A stretch of 64,000 nt of DNA from Lactarius indigo (GCA_025766275.1 JAFKAC010000141.1:1-64000); one strand, 5' to 3'. Positions 1-12,170 are shown, numbered from the stretch's first letter. Program-made: numbers and translations. The notes: generated by a model not told the origin, from the sequence alone.

Positions 1-585
1 CACCTGCTGTACCCCGATATATCCGGCGCGCCCTGGATCCTCCCGAACCACCGACATCACATTGTCTGGTGGTATTCAATCGAATTCTTTTCATGTTCCA
101 GTCATCTAAGATTCATGATCACGAGGTACGGTTCATGACAAGTTTTGAATTTCCTTCGTTGCCCTCGTTACCTATCGAAGTCTCGAGTTGCCATATCCAG
201 GTGCCCGCTGTATGGTTGACAGGTCCGCCCTTACATGTAAGCGCGTTAATTGTAATATCTTATCTCATACGTAACTTCATCAAAATGCACTGTGTATCTG
301 ATCTTCACTGAGAAGCTCGGACCCTGGCAATTGGTCCGATCCTGTACCTCAGACAGCAAGGTCCATTACACTGATTGCGCGTCTGGTCAAACCAGGGACT
401 TGACCTAGGTCCGATGCCCTTAGTCGATAGCATCTGATCATGACGTAATGGGGACTCGTTGGCCGTCCTTCACATTTCATCTCGTGCCATATAATGTCTC
501 GTTGACATTTCGGAACGCAAGAGCTCTCCTGGTCAACCACGTTCCCTCATCTCACTGTCGCTAGTCTCCTCAGCCCAATCTCACT
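1..585. other. No gene seen
   Basis: Only short open frames without family resemblance occur here. The last part is probably the leader and promoter of the membrane-protein gene that starts at 586. Confidence 0.4.
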
Positions 586-1966
586 ATGGGTGACGATGCT
601 CGAACAGAAGCGTACGGTCAACTCGTCACCTTAATCGGGGCCTACCTATGCGAGACTTTCTTTTTCGGTGCGACTTACGTCCTTGATCCATTCTACACGG
701 CTTAAGCAGGGAACAGGGATATATACCGCTGTCTTTCTCTTCTCGAGCGTTTTTATGCTGTATGTCTGTGTTTCAATTGCGATTCCCGACTCTTACCCCG
801 AGTGCAAGGTCAAAACGCCCATCCACTCCAGTCAGAAATTCTATGCTAGCCGTGTCTACAGTAATGTACACGGTCTGTGCGTACACTGGGCCATGAATAT
901 GGTTATCGCTGCGAAAATTCTAAGGGTTGACGAAGCTCTCATGTCCACCCTTTGAATTGCTTGTAGTCGTATACCTACCCACGATCAATGTACGTCACCC
1001 TTCACGAGTCTTCACTTTGCGACGAAATCCTAATTCAGCGAAGTACATCCTAAGCGATGGGATTGTTGTGTGGCGGGCTTGGTGCTGTGGGGCCCAAGTT
1101 TCAGATTCAGAGTATTCGTCCCCTTACTCTTCTCCCTCGTGTGCACACTCGGTGAGCATAAGCAGACTGCGAGGGTGTTCCTCTCGGTTGACGCATCCAT
1201 TTGTCAGTATTGTCAGCCATTGGTGCTGCATACTTGTACACTGGGACTGAATATGAGTCCGGGCGAGATGGTATCGTGAGCCGTTACATCGGGTGGTCCG
1301 TCTGGGGCCTCTCAATTGGCACAAATCTCTGGGCTACTGGCTTAATCTGTATTCGAACATGGTACGTTTCTTTTCACCCTAGCTACTTGTCGCCGCCTGT
1401 GATGACACGCTGCGTCCTGCAGGCAGCATAGGCAGTCTGTACGAGCTTTGCTTGGCAAGGGAACTACTTCATCTACAGCAGAGAAAGTCCTTATTTTCAT
1501 GGTCGAGTCTGGGGCACTTTATCTCTGCATTTGGGTACTCTTTTGTTTACTACTGGTTATGTTATACGTTAACTGACCTAAGGCTCTCTGCGGCAGGTGG
1601 TGTATATGATATCTACGTTTACTCAGTGGGAAGACGTTCTTTTCTTGGATGCAGCTATCGTCCAAGTTGTCGTAAGTTCTCCTTCTGTCGTGTTATGACA
1701 GGCTGAGTGTCAACTTCACCCATCAGGGAATATACCCCATGACCATTGTGCTCCTCGTCACAATGCGACTAAGCACCGTTGACGTTTTGTCTTTGTCTGA
1801 TCCCGAGGCCTTTGAACCCCCAATATCGATAAGATCCACATCGCCGAATTCGCTACCTATCGGGGACGTAGGGGGTTTCTTGGAGAGCGGCTGCAACATG
1901 GCACCACACGAGGGCGGGTCAAGCGGATCAAGCGGAACACTTGTGCACGACTGTTCTGAAAAGTGA
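586..1966 (+). CDS. Basidiomycete seven-span membrane protein, probably frameshifted
   Basis: I recognise a lineage-expanded agaricomycete family of multi-span membrane proteins whose function is unknown. The ATG at 586 opens MGDDARTEAYGQLVTLIGAY. Later exons give GIYTAVFLFSSVFML, VHWAMNMVIAAK, GIVVWRAW, VLWGPSFRFRVFVPLLFS, RYIGWSVWGLSIGTNLWATG, VRALLGKGTTSSTAEKVLIF and GIYPMTIVLLVTMRLS, all typical hydrophobic blocks of the family in the right order. Introns are short with GT-AG ends, for example the one beginning at the donor after 1363. The C-terminal tail is hydrophilic and serine/glycine-rich and ends with TGA at 1964-1966. Around 1078-1084 the frame of WRAW and the frame of VLWGPS differ by one base, with no room for an intron, so one G seems lost. 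The gene is therefore either a young pseudogene or contains a sequence error. Confidence 0.6.
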
Positions 1967-4466
1967 GGACAAGGTCGATCGAACCGGGCAGGAACCGGGA
2001 CACGACATCGATCCTCGTTCGTTTTTTTTTTTATTGAGGACACCTAATGTATTTTATTGGTTTTTCTCAAACGGGCCGTACAACGGGTGCCGTTTGTAGT
2101 CCGTTCTCAGTATATATCCACGCGCGATTCGTTCCCAATACTATTAACTTATCTGTCCGAGACGGATAAACACACAATATGATTGCCGTCACGGTACTAC
2201 AGGCCGACCGAACCATTTTTTCCATACCTACAGCTCAGCACAAGCTCACTAGAGGAGACGCTTCCATCGTAGATAGGGTGTATATTGCTAGGCCTCTGTC
2301 TTCATCTCAAGCACCCCCCCAATACGATCGGCGGCAGTCCGAGGTGTTCTCGATCTTGTATTGTAACATAGACAGACTACACTTTACGTATATATATTTT
2401 CTCATAATTTTTCGACATCCTAGTATGGAACATCTGATTTTGCCCACCTCCAGAGTCCGTCATTTCAGGTGTCAGTGGCATGCCGGTGTGTATCTTAAGT
2501 CGTTGTAAGCAATCGCTGTAAGAAACCTTATACCATGCAATCAATTCCCCGTTCCAGTGAAATGAGCGGGGAGTGTCACTCTGCACGTGATCGTTGGGCA
2601 AGGATGGCCATCGCTTTTCCCATCCATCATGCTTTCACACGGCCCTGGGCTGTCGGTACCGTCAGTGCCAGTGTGATGTCAGATCGTAAGAATTGATTCC
2701 TATAAATTACGTACTGACGCATGCTGAGCACTATTTTGACTAACTCCTTGGCACCCGTAGTCTCACCCTTTTTTTGCCAAGTAATGAATGTTACACATAC
2801 GGCAGCCTGATAGAGAATTGTCGCTTAGGGGGGGGACTTAAATCGGCACCCATCGAGTCTGGGAATATCCCATCGTGATCAATACCGTGCTCGCACGAAC
2901 TACCAGGTTATCTGTTCGTCTTTGTACCATCGCGATCCATTGGCAGTTACCAATTGAGCTGTCATGGCAACAGGCGTGGAAGTCATGAACAGAACTCCTA
3001 TAACGGCAGTTACGGCACAAATATCATTCTTCGATTTCGTTTTTTTCGTAAGCGCCCTTTGATTATGTAAACCAATTGAGTCTTTGGTCATTCCTTTTTC
3101 CAAGAGTGACGAAAAAGAAAAGGTTCAGCCGCCCCTTGAAGCTTGAAGCGCTGCGACCTGTCTGTGGCTCTCATTATAGATCTCATATTCTGTGACTATC
3201 TCTCCCGACTTGTGATATACAAGAGATAGTGACCTACTTTTTTGGCTTTCGTGCTGGGGGTCTATATGGTCTAATTTCTGTTCCTTTCTTTACAAACGTA
3301 TTAAGGCCCTCCAAAACCAAAGCACTACGCCCGACGTGAGAACTTGATGACGCCATGGAACAAGCCATGGAATGTTTCGGTGCTAGCGTTCCTTGACATG
3401 GCGGGGCTATCTATTCCATCATTCCCTTCCTGGCTCACACATACTGTGTACGTCCACTGGCAGTTGGGCGCCATGAAAGCAAACAAACTGGTCTCATGAT
3501 TATAGCGGTGTCCATTTCCAGGAAGATCTCCGCTGCCGAAGTAAGTGAGGCAGAGCGAGAGCACTGAGAGCTCGTCGACCATCATTCTGATAGACAATTC
3601 CAAGGAACGACGTTATAAATTGTCTTGTTACGTACTGTATCTGGGCTGGCAGCATCCCTGAACTTATCAGATTGCGGTCTAGTCTGTCTCGTTAGCCTGG
3701 AGGATATCGGTTGTCACAGGGTGCCCTAGATTTGCCATCGTCGCAGGGCAGGAGGCCTGGGAGACCTTGCGGACACTCTTCACTGTGTCTGACTAACCTG
3801 CGCTTCGAGACCTCTGCAGGTCAAACTTTCACCAATGCTCGAGCTTGAGGACCCATGGAGAGCTTCTCTGAAAGCAGTAACCTTGTTTTGCCAACCAACT
3901 ACCAGCTGTGGCTCACTCAATGTGAGGGAGATAGACCATGGAGACCAGATTAGGGCAAGTCAGGCAGGTACAAGAACTACGTCATCCTGCCACAGTGAGA
4001 AGATTCAGGGCTCGTCGTGCTTGAAATCAGTGGGTTTGACAAACAGGCGCGCATGCGGAAACAAAACGGAGGCATATCGCGAAAACATATAAGACAAATC
4101 AGAACATACGTGCATTCGATATTGGTCGATGGACAGTCGCAGACTAAACTAAATGAGGCACAGCTAACGCACTCTGAGGCCGAGCGGCATGCAGGCACGC
4201 TCGCGTTCGCCCCTGGCGGAATAGGATCCGCAGAATGCCACCACAGATCCCGAAGAGCAAGGCGGGTTGTTCGTAGCTGTGAACCAGTGCCATAGAGAGT
4301 ACATGTACAAAACCAAACTACTTGGTAAACTACGAGAGCTCACGGAGACAGCGCATTTAATCAGTTTTTCTAGTCTACAGACGACGACTGCATCTACACT
4401 AATTCATGTTCGCCACAGGGCACATATACTGTACTACGTCATGGGAACGTACTGGTACAATTGTTT
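1967..4466. other. Gene-poor stretch with degenerate sequence
   Basis: I found no gene that can be followed over several exons. There are scattered short open frames, a G run near 2828 and one short stretch resembling an NLR N-terminal domain (2455-2513, minus strand; listed separately). The stretch looks like decayed sequence between two genes. Confidence 0.4.
2455..2513 (-). pseudogene. Fragment resembling a Goodbye-like (NLR N-terminal) domain
   Basis: The minus strand reads CLQRLKIHTGMPLTPEMTD. This matches, in order, the block FLQRLKIYNGTPLTSAM of the intact NLR gene at 42.8-53.3 kb (exon 3). The similarity stops on both sides, so this is at most a small relic of another NLR gene. It could be chance, because only about 19 residues are involved. 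Confidence 0.3.
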
Positions 4467-6542
4467 TCAGGCCTCCGGCGGTGGGCCGACTTTCAGAATG
4501 ACACGCGGAAGCTTTTTCGTGGCGCTGGGTTGTTCGACTTCGGCAATTGATTCAGACGACGGTAACGCATCAGCGACGTCGTTTGTGGAGCGGCTTTTAT
4601 CTACTTTCTTCCGATCTGGAGACCTGGTTGGGCTAGTTGAGGTCCCCTGGTTGTTCGACTTGCGTGTCCTCAGAGTCATGGAGCTAGGAGGGACGAACGC
4701 GCTGCGACTTGACGACGATTCGGCACTTCGTGGATCAATGAGGGCAAGTAAGTTTAAGGTACGATCAAACCACGGTGGGGGTGTATCATCGTTGGTGCCA
4801 AGAGCCGATATCGGCCCACGACGTTTCTTGGCTAGCTTCTCGAGCTGCGCGCATCGCGCATCAGTCCTTACCTTAGAAAATATGTCCCGAGGGGCTTACC
4901 ATGTGAACGTTTTCAGAGGACCACCAGGTCTCCCTCGAGTCGTATTTCCCAGAAGCGCTCTCTCCATCCACAAGACCGGTAAGGTGAGCCATAGCTCCGC
5001 TGAGCAACGCCTTGTCGCTGTATCCACCCTCGAGCACGCTCACGATTCGACCCTTGGCCCATTTATTGGCAAACGCGCAGACATCACGTGTGAAGCGATA
5101 AAAAAAGGAGGTCGGGACCTTCCGATTGTGCCGTGACATCGACGGTGTTTCGTATTCGGAAGCGTCAAATCCGGCACTGAGTTCCCCTCGATGTCAGAGT
5201 CTGAGGCGACGCCGCGACGAAACTACTCACCTGATGAAAACGAGCGTATCATCTGATGACGCACCACCCGTGTTCTTGACAAAATCTTCCGCTTTGCTGA
5301 GTAATTTGCTATACGCTCCGCGATAATGCACATCCCAGAACTGTTCCTCAGATTCGAATGGTTCAAGGTGAACGTTTTCTATGTACTGGCCATGGGGGCC
5401 ATGTATTGAAACAGATGCTGCTTGAACCATGTCCAGTTTGCCATCCTGCATGGCTGTTAGCAACTCCCGTGGGAAATTCTACGTCTTGAGTCTATTACCT
5501 CGCATGGGAATGACAGGATGTCATGGACAGAGCCGTAATAGACTTGAAGACTAGGCTTGACGGGGGCTCCTGCGTCAGCTTCGAGTTTTGTTCGGTATGC
5601 TTCCTCATTGATTTGCCAGACAATAGACTGTGTTCCATTGCCTGTTGATAGTTCCTTAATCCGGATGGGCCAGCATCAGTCAGACACACCGTGATGAAGG
5701 TCGATGTCCAAAATCACGACGCGAGATACTCCATGTTTTAAATGGGCTGTAAGGGAAAGTTAATATCTGGTTTAAATGATTTCATCATATCCACCGCCTA
5801 CCATGTGCGGCCCCAACAGCAACGTTATTGACAAAACAGAAGCCACATGGTGTGTCTTCCCCACAGTGATGACCGGGAGGCCGAACGGCAACGAAAGCAT
5901 TTCGAGGGGTACCGAGGAACCCTTCGGCAGGTAGTTTCATAACGGTATCGACCGCCTCGAATACTGTGCCAAGTGCCCCTTGAATGGCGTCCAACGAAGT
6001 CGGACACACTGTCAGCGAAATAAGCCCCTGCGATGTCGTGTCAGAGGAAAGTTGAAATTACAATACAGATCACCCTGAGGAAGCCCGCTTGGAATCTCCG
6101 ACTGCCCTGTTGAGATCTTTTCGATACTTTGGCGAGTCCATTCAACGAGTTTTTCGAGATAGGTGTCTCCATCAACGTCACCATGAATGTACTTTACGGC
6201 AGGGTCGCCGAGAATGTCAATTTTGGCGGAGCTCCGCACCAGTTGAACGGGATGTCCCCCGGGAAGCGTGTCCACCGGGGTTTGCTCGAGCTTCAGATTT
6301 TCAATTGCAGCAATAAGAGAATCTGGGTCGGAGGTAATCGCGCTTTTGGGGGTGCTGCTCGAGACGGGTTGTGTCTTTTCTAGACGAGATATAGCAGCGC
6401 ATAGCCCGATCTTCACAGCTCGGAGCCGCTCTGGACGCTCAACTATGTGAGATGAGTCCCGTGTTCTGATATACCTGTGGTTTAAACAGGCATCTTGGAC
6501 AAAGACGGTTGTGGAGGGATGCGTGGGACCAGTTGTGTCCAT
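4467..6542 (-). CDS. HOS3: HOS3-type histone deacetylase (class II-like)
   Basis: This is a zinc-dependent lysine deacetylase acting on histone tails in the nucleus, close to yeast Hos3. The N-terminus has VQDACLNHRYIRTRD and IVERPERLRAVKIGL. The core shows VRPPGHHCGEDTPCGFCFVN, then VVILDIDLHHG joined across an intron to NGTQ, and later SAGFDASEYETPSMSRHNRK and VSVLEGGYS. These carry the catalytic His pair and the zinc-binding Asp/His residues of the family. The block AASVSIHGPHGQYIENVHLEP is specific to HOS3. I use the ATG at 6542; an in-frame GTG lies further upstream. At least six introns are needed. The C-terminus is a basic, serine-rich tail that stops at 4467-4469. The gene is divergent from the cyclin gene, with 128 bases between the two start codons. 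Confidence 0.9.
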
Positions 6543-6670
6543 AGCGGTCAGGTTCACTGAGTCAAGCTACTACGATAACGCGACCATCTCCACGACATCA
6601 CGTGCACCGTGTCCCTCTGGTCTAATCTTATCGAGCCAAATACGGTCACTGTGACATCTTGGTTTCAACG
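6543..6670. promoter_or_regulatory. Shared divergent promoter of HOS3 and the cyclin gene
   Basis: Only 128 bases separate the two ATGs, so both promoters and leaders must fit or overlap here. No clear TATA box is visible. The arrangement is seen directly; the shared promoter is inferred. Confidence 0.45.
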
Positions 6671-8117
6671 ATGGCCATGGACACCTTCTACCCTGGTCCC
6701 GTGAATCAACCTTCGACCTATACTCAACATCACCGTCCATATTTTCCTCCTTTTGATGTCGTGAGGCTCTCAGAAAAGCAGCGCGGAAAGCTGTCCACTT
6801 CTCAAGAGGAAAAGGCAAGACAGCAAGCTTGTGGTTTTACTGAATCTGTTGGCATCAAAATTGGCTTGTGAGTATCCATGTCGGTCTTAGTTGTAAAAAT
6901 ATAGTTAATTTCTTCACAGTCCACGGAAGACAATCGCAACCGCGCAGAACTTGTACCACAGATTCCACCTTTTCTTTCCGAAGAAGGACTTCGGGTATCA
7001 GGTGCCACTATCACTGTGTATCTAGAACCGCCATTTATCGCGACAATTCGCAGGATGTGACACTCGCTGCCCTTTACGTGTCCTCGAAGATGCATGACAC
7101 CCTGAAGAAACCTCGGGAAATTCTTATGGCCTCCTATTCCGTGCGCTTCCCGGAACAAGCGGCGAAGTCCAAGTCGATTGTTGGGGAGATCGACATGGAC
7201 CCAGCGGTGCGCCTAGACACTCTTAGAAGCACCGACCACTGAAGTCGGTTAGGGCAGGTCCTCGAACAAGACAGACAAAGGTTGTTGGCCGTAGAGCGGC
7301 TGATCGTAGAACTCATCTGTTTCAATTTTACTTCCCGTATGCCATTCCCATACGTGATAAAGATCGGACGGAAGCTTAACGGTGCGACCTTCTACCGATC
7401 TCTGCAAGCGCGAATTCTTCCGCTCACAACGATTGACTATCCTAGCTTCGAAAAAGCTGACGAAACTTGCGTGGCGTCTGACTATTGACAGGTAGGTTGG
7501 CTTTCCTTCACCTTATTCGCACCCGGCTAATCTCCCGCGTAGTCAGAGAACACTGGTGGCGCTGCAATATCCGCCGCACGTAGTCGCGATTGCCTGTCTT
7601 TACCTCGCAGCCCTATTGTCCACATTTGAGCAGAGCGAGACACAGGTTCCCCCCGGATGTCGCAGCAATCACGAAATTGTGGCCATTCTGGGAGACCATG
7701 GACCCTGGGAAAAGAAGTTTCAAGCACAAGTTGACGATCTTGAAGGTGGGGCTTCATACATGTCAATCGTCGTCTTTCTGATTCCTGGACGATCTCGGAA
7801 ATCAAGCCATATCCCATGCGCTTCTTGACCTCCTGATATCGCAGACACAGAATCCCTCTGCCAACACAACTCCGAACACGCCTTCTTCCCCGTCGCCACA
7901 CGTTTCCCGTGGCGCACACCACGCCGCCGTACCGCCTTCGTATACTTCTGACCAGCTCATGCGGCTCAAAATAGCCATGCGCGAGACCGAGCACCCACCT
8001 CGGAGCCGGACGCCGACTTTAGGCGACGGGTACCACGATATTCCGGATGGAGCAGATGCTATTGGACGGAATGAGGGTACGGTTAGATTTTTATTCGGGC
8101 CACACGGTGGGGCCTAG
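6671..8117 (+). CDS. CTK2/Pch1-type cyclin (CTDK-I kinase subunit)
   Basis: This is a cyclin that would activate a transcriptional CDK phosphorylating the RNA polymerase II tail. The start MAMDTFYPGPVNQPS is followed by PPFDVVRLSEKQRGKLSTSQ and then, after an intron, PRKTIATAQNLYHRFHLFFP, the first cyclin-box helices. Next come DVTLAALYVSSKMHDTLKKP and LLAVERLIVELICFNFTSRM. The second fold continues with QRTLVALQYPPHVVAIACLY. The C-terminus is low-complexity (serine, proline) and ends in TVRFLFGPHGGA with TAG at 8115-8117. Introns are short, with GTGAGT- or GTGCCA-type donors. The ATG at 6671 is the first in frame. Assignment to CTK2 rather than cyclin K or L rests on the KMHDTLKKPRE block and is fairly firm. 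Confidence 0.85.
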
Positions 8118-8414
8118 GGTGTACTACTTGTATAAGGTATGTTTTTCCTGGATTGTAGAGGGAACGACGATGTTGATACAGGCGACCGAAGCAATTAGTA
8201 GCTACGCCTACAATAAGTAACGAAGGGTTAAGGGTTATAATCACGGTATCTTTCCAACTGGTAGAACCAAGCGGACGTCCACGACTGCTATGCCATTAGT
8301 TTCCGAATAGTGGGGATGAGGACTATCCGAGCTGGGCTTAGCTTAGGCGGGATGACCATTCCCCCGCCGAGGCCCCTCCTGTGCCAGGCGTCAACTGCGA
8401 GACAGAACGATTAC
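8118..8414. other. Convergent intergenic stretch
   Basis: About 300 bases between two converging genes, which should hold both 3' ends. I see no gene in it. Confidence 0.5.
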
Positions 8415-9671
8415 TCAATCACCAGCGACCGCCCAAGGACTGATGAAACACTTACTAAGAGGCTGACCAAGGATAATGATGTCAAAGTATACCCACAACC
8501 GACCGAGGAACCCACCCACGCGTCTCCCCGTTGTCTTCCTCCAGATGCGCTCGCCGATGACTGAGCCACCCTGCATGAGGAAAAAGAGGGGGACACGCGA
8601 ATCCCACTCGCGGCCCATCGCAAGGATGGTGCATTCGTGGAAGAAGCCGGAGGCAAGGAACGTGCCGAGCACGAGGCCGACGTTGCCCCCGATCTTGCGG
8701 CCTGGGATGCCACCAAAAACGAGGAAAGTCTGGCGGAGGAGCTGGTGCCAGCGCTTCGCCCAGAACTCGTGCAGCGACTGTGCGGCCCATGGGTTATCCA
8801 TGACCGGTGGCCAGGAACTAGGCGAGTGGGAAAGGAACGCGACGGAAAACAGTGTGATCAAGTCGTAAACCATTCCGAATCCGGCAACAAAGGCGATACC
8901 AGTGAGAATGTGGATGGTGGTCGAGACAAGGTAGCGGGTAAGGAGAGGTAGGTCCGCAAAGAAAATGCTTCCACCGAAGGGGTCTCCGACGCCGGGGACG
9001 AGTTTGATGGCTGCTTCGACAATATCCAGGATCAAGAAGTTGATGAGGAAAGAGTTGATAGTGGCGCGAAGGAAGGGCAGGCGCTCCTGTGGGCGCGTGG
9101 CCGGCGGCGTGTAAACACCCTTGCCAAAGTCCCACCCAAGGCCGCGCATGGAGAACATGAGCTCGAGAGAGTCCTGGAGCCACAGCGGGAGGAGTGTCGG
9201 ACGCTGGCGTTCCTCGACGAATGCGTCCCCCAGAGTATCTGGCCCTTCCTTGGTGGCGATAGCCGGGATTGTCCTGGCCAATGCCAGATCGATGCCCTTA
9301 CCGATAAGAACAAAGCAAAAAAGCGCTACTGCCCAGTTGAACACATTATAGCTCGGGTCAAGCCAAACATAGCCGAACGATGAGTGAAGGGATGTAGAAA
9401 TCAATGTTGGGAGGACCAGGAGGCGGATGCGATGGGTGTCGGGTCTTCGAACGAGGTACGACATGAGTGAGTAAGGGACGAATGGGAGCAGTGAATATGG
9501 GGCGGTATGCCATGTTCTTGGAATGCGATGTTGGTGTGGTGGTACAAACGCCCGAAAGGCTTTCGCTGACCCCGAGACCAGCCTGTACAGTGATAAGGAA
9601 AACAAAGAAGCGAAATGAGAGCGGAGGACGCACTCTTGGTACAGAGGTACACTGACGTTGTTGGCTGACAT
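8415..9671 (-). CDS. Wax-synthase-domain membrane O-acyltransferase
   Basis: This is a membrane-bound acyltransferase of the fungal wax-synthase-like group, which sits in the ER and esterifies an alcohol with an acyl-CoA; the substrate cannot be read from sequence. One uninterrupted frame of 418 codons starts with ATG at 9671. It has repeated hydrophobic segments, including the one beginning LLVLPTLISTS and the one beginning VFNWAVALFCFVLIGKG. The family block RGLGWDFGKGV is present, as is HEFWAKRWHQLLRQTF. The presumed catalytic histidine lies in FLASGFFHECTI. The tail ends WVYFDIIILGQPLSKCF. Similar genes often sit in terpenoid clusters, but no terpene gene is next to it here. A short upstream exon cannot be excluded. 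Confidence 0.85.
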   Translation of the reverse strand: MSANNVSVPLYQECVLRSHFASLFSLSLYRLVSGSAKAFRAFVPPHQHRIPRTWHTAPYSLLPFVPYSLMSYLVRRPDTHRIRLLVLPTLISTSLHSSFGYVWLDPSYNVFNWAVALFCFVLIGKGIDLALARTIPAIATKEGPDTLGDAFVEERQRPTLLPLWLQDSLELMFSMRGLGWDFGKGVYTPPATRPQERLPFLRATINSFLINFLILDIVEAAIKLVPGVGDPFGGSIFFADLPLLTRYLVSTTIHILTGIAFVAGFGMVYDLITLFSVAFLSHSPSSWPPVMDNPWAAQSLHEFWAKRWHQLLRQTFLVFGGIPGRKIGGNVGLVLGTFLASGFFHECTILAMGREWDSRVPLFFLMQGGSVIGERIWRKTTGRRVGGFLGRLWVYFDIIILGQPLSKCFISPWAVAGD

Positions 9672-9939
9672 GTCCGAGTCGTGCTAATGGAAGATGCTGG
9701 GTACTTGGTCCATCATGGAAGTCGCTATAAATGTGTCGACCATGCCTATCGCCGCATAGTAATCGGGCTGACGTGATCGTATTGTTCCGTCATCACCCGC
9801 CTATCGATCTCACTAACATCTCGGCAGTCAGTCCCAAAACAGGATCACATCCCGAGTTGCCCGACCCATGGTTTCCGGCCTTATGCCAAGTACTTGTGAT
9901 CACTCACCAACTACAGTAAAAATGTACACCTTTGATCCC
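9672..9939. other. Short intergenic stretch
   Basis: This holds the 5' leader of the wax synthase and the 3' end of the nickel/cobalt transporter, both on the minus strand. I see no separate gene. Confidence 0.4.
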
Positions 9940-12170
9940 TTATTCTGTCCTCTTTTTCCACTTGTTGATCCCCCATTGGCTTCCATACCATCCACCGACT
10001 ACAAGTACGAAAGTCCCGACAATGCCAGCACCAATATAGCCCGAATTGTCGTTCGCCTTGTGGGCTTGGTCAGCATGAGTCAGCGTTCTGGATAATAGAT
10101 GTCCACCTTAGCCCACAATCTCCACCACTTTCCTGCTAAGCCCCTATCGCTCTCTGCAGCCGCGCGACATTTCGCGCATTCTTCTCCAATCAGTCCCATA
10201 ATTGTGATTAGTGATATACTGCAAAGACGAACTCAGAGGGATTTCCTTCGTCCTAGTGATGGTAGACTCGCACCTGAATGCGACAATGATGCTCATCAAA
10301 GTAAGCACGATGCTCAGCCCCGACATCATGTTCCGCTTCACTGCCATGTCTCTTTGCGCCTTCTTTCTTATGTTCCTTATATTCTCACCCGCATCTTCCA
10401 CAACGACTTCGACCTGCCTCTTCTTGTCTTGCTTGGAACTCTGTTCAGATTGTGGCCTCGATGCGGGATCCACGCCTCCAGGGAGACTGAGCCGGTTTGA
10501 ATCATCGTTTCCCGAACGAGGCGTTCGAGTAGTGGCTGCTGCTTCCCGGTAGGCGCTACTTTGTTCTTCTGACGCATCTTCTATCTCTGCAGGTTCAAAA
10601 ACGCGAAAGCGGCGGTCGGGAAATCCGGTGTAAGAGTAAAGCATGAGAATGGAGTCTATTGAATCAAGAAGCGTCATTCCGGCTGTGAATAGCATCTGGT
10701 TGTGCAACTCAGTCTGATCCCAGTTTAAACGGACAAAGACACTCACAGGAAGGATGACAATATCCGCAGGAGGAACGCCCTTTGTATTTGTTCCCTTCTT
10801 CGCGACGACAGACGCTGCGAGAAGCGCGATAGATGACGCAGTGTCAAACCCTTTCGATAGGTTGGTTGGTCACGAGTGGTTCAGGTGCTGGTCCTCTCAC
10901 CAAATCCAAACAACACCCCAACTGGGTACATCTAACGGGGGTCAAAAGAGATACGCAAAGAGGTCACATGAAGCACCTTCCAAGGTCGGTCCACGAAACG
11001 AACTACCGGGCCAAGAATTTTCATCATTATCGTGTTATTGTACTGACCGTCGTCTTCGACCACGTCCTCGGATCCATCCGGTTGTTCACCGCGAGCTAAT
11101 TGCTGTTCCCTGCGTTTGTTGTTCTTAATCACTGCTTAGCGAGTTGCCATCATTACCCTTTTCACTCTTCTTACCTGTCGACGCTTTCGGAGGACCTTAT
11201 GAAGAATAACGGAATTCGCGAGTCCTACGATGAACAAGAAGGCGGCGCTGACGGACGACCCTGCGTCCGCAATACATTGTCATTGGTCTCGTATGCAACT
11301 ATGATGTGACACTCACCAACAACTCCGCCGACTTGTCCAACGCCACCGATCTTGTCCGCAACACCGGTGCTGATAGCAATGGCAACGTTCTATGCGAGTG
11401 TTTGTCGATGTAGTGACGCAAAGATGAAAGGGGGGAAGGGGGCACTACTCACTACAATAATCACGATAGTGCTGTGGCCGAGTGAAAAGAACAAGCCGCA
11501 GGTGACAGGTAGCTGTCCAAGGCTGATGAGTCCTCTGGTGGCGTTGTCGATGGCACTGCGTGTGGCTTAGCGCTCGAGGAAAGAGACAGATACGACGCTT
11601 GACGACTGAGCGCTATGCGACGGTGAACGAAGGTAATACGGACGAAGGGCGGAGATAGCGCACATCCTTCACCTAATGTGGTCCGCGTCAAGGGCTAGGA
11701 AGAGAAGTTTTCAGGTCGTGACTTCTTTTTGCACGCATATACTTGGAAGCGGTATTCCTACTCACCGTGTCTCAGGCCGATCGTCTCACAAGAGAGACGA
11801 GATTATGGAATGCGCGCTCTGACACGAAAGGGAATAGCACCTACCCATGCAAGTAGCGAGAGGCCGAGGATGGGTTGTGTCTCCCTACGGCCGCCAAACA
11901 GAATGCCGGCGACGATCCAACAGATCGCGTTGGCGAGCAACTCACACCCAATAAGCACCACCGAACGTCCGAAGAGTGTCAGGCGGTGGCGACAGCGATG
12001 AAAGCAAAGAGCCCGCAAACGTGCAGTGTGTGTGCGGTCCATCTGGAAGAGATTCTGTGAGCGTTTGAATAAAATTGGGCCTAGTAGATCATCGTCCGAT
12101 AGGGCTTACCGTACTGAGGCCTGTGATTCGTCGATGGCACTTCCTCTTCGGGAACAGGCCGTGAGTGCAT
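9940..12170 (-). CDS. Nickel/cobalt transporter (NiCoT, HoxN/NixA family)
   Basis: This is a high-affinity Ni2+/Co2+ permease of a membrane; fungi need nickel for urease. The proposed start MHSRPVPEEEVPSTNH lies at 12170, followed by an intron. Signature helix II is spread over small exons: SLLAW, then TIGLRHA (19-base exon 11766-11784), ALDADHIS (22-base exon 11673-11694), then AIDNATR and LPVTCGLFFSLGHSTIVIIV. Together they make the metal-binding H-X4-D-H motif. Further on, FTAGMTLLDSIDSILMLYSY and MMSGLSIVLTLMSIIVAF are typical. A hydrophilic loop with basic repeats lies between them. The last exons give NDNSGYIGAGIVGTFVLVVG, then WKKRTE and stop at 9940-9942. Many short introns are required. 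Confidence 0.85.

Noticed and set aside
3325..3603. 92-codon minus-strand open frame, with LSVLSL recalling an NLR helix
   Set aside because: The order relative to the 2455-2513 fragment is wrong and the rest has no NLR-like block.
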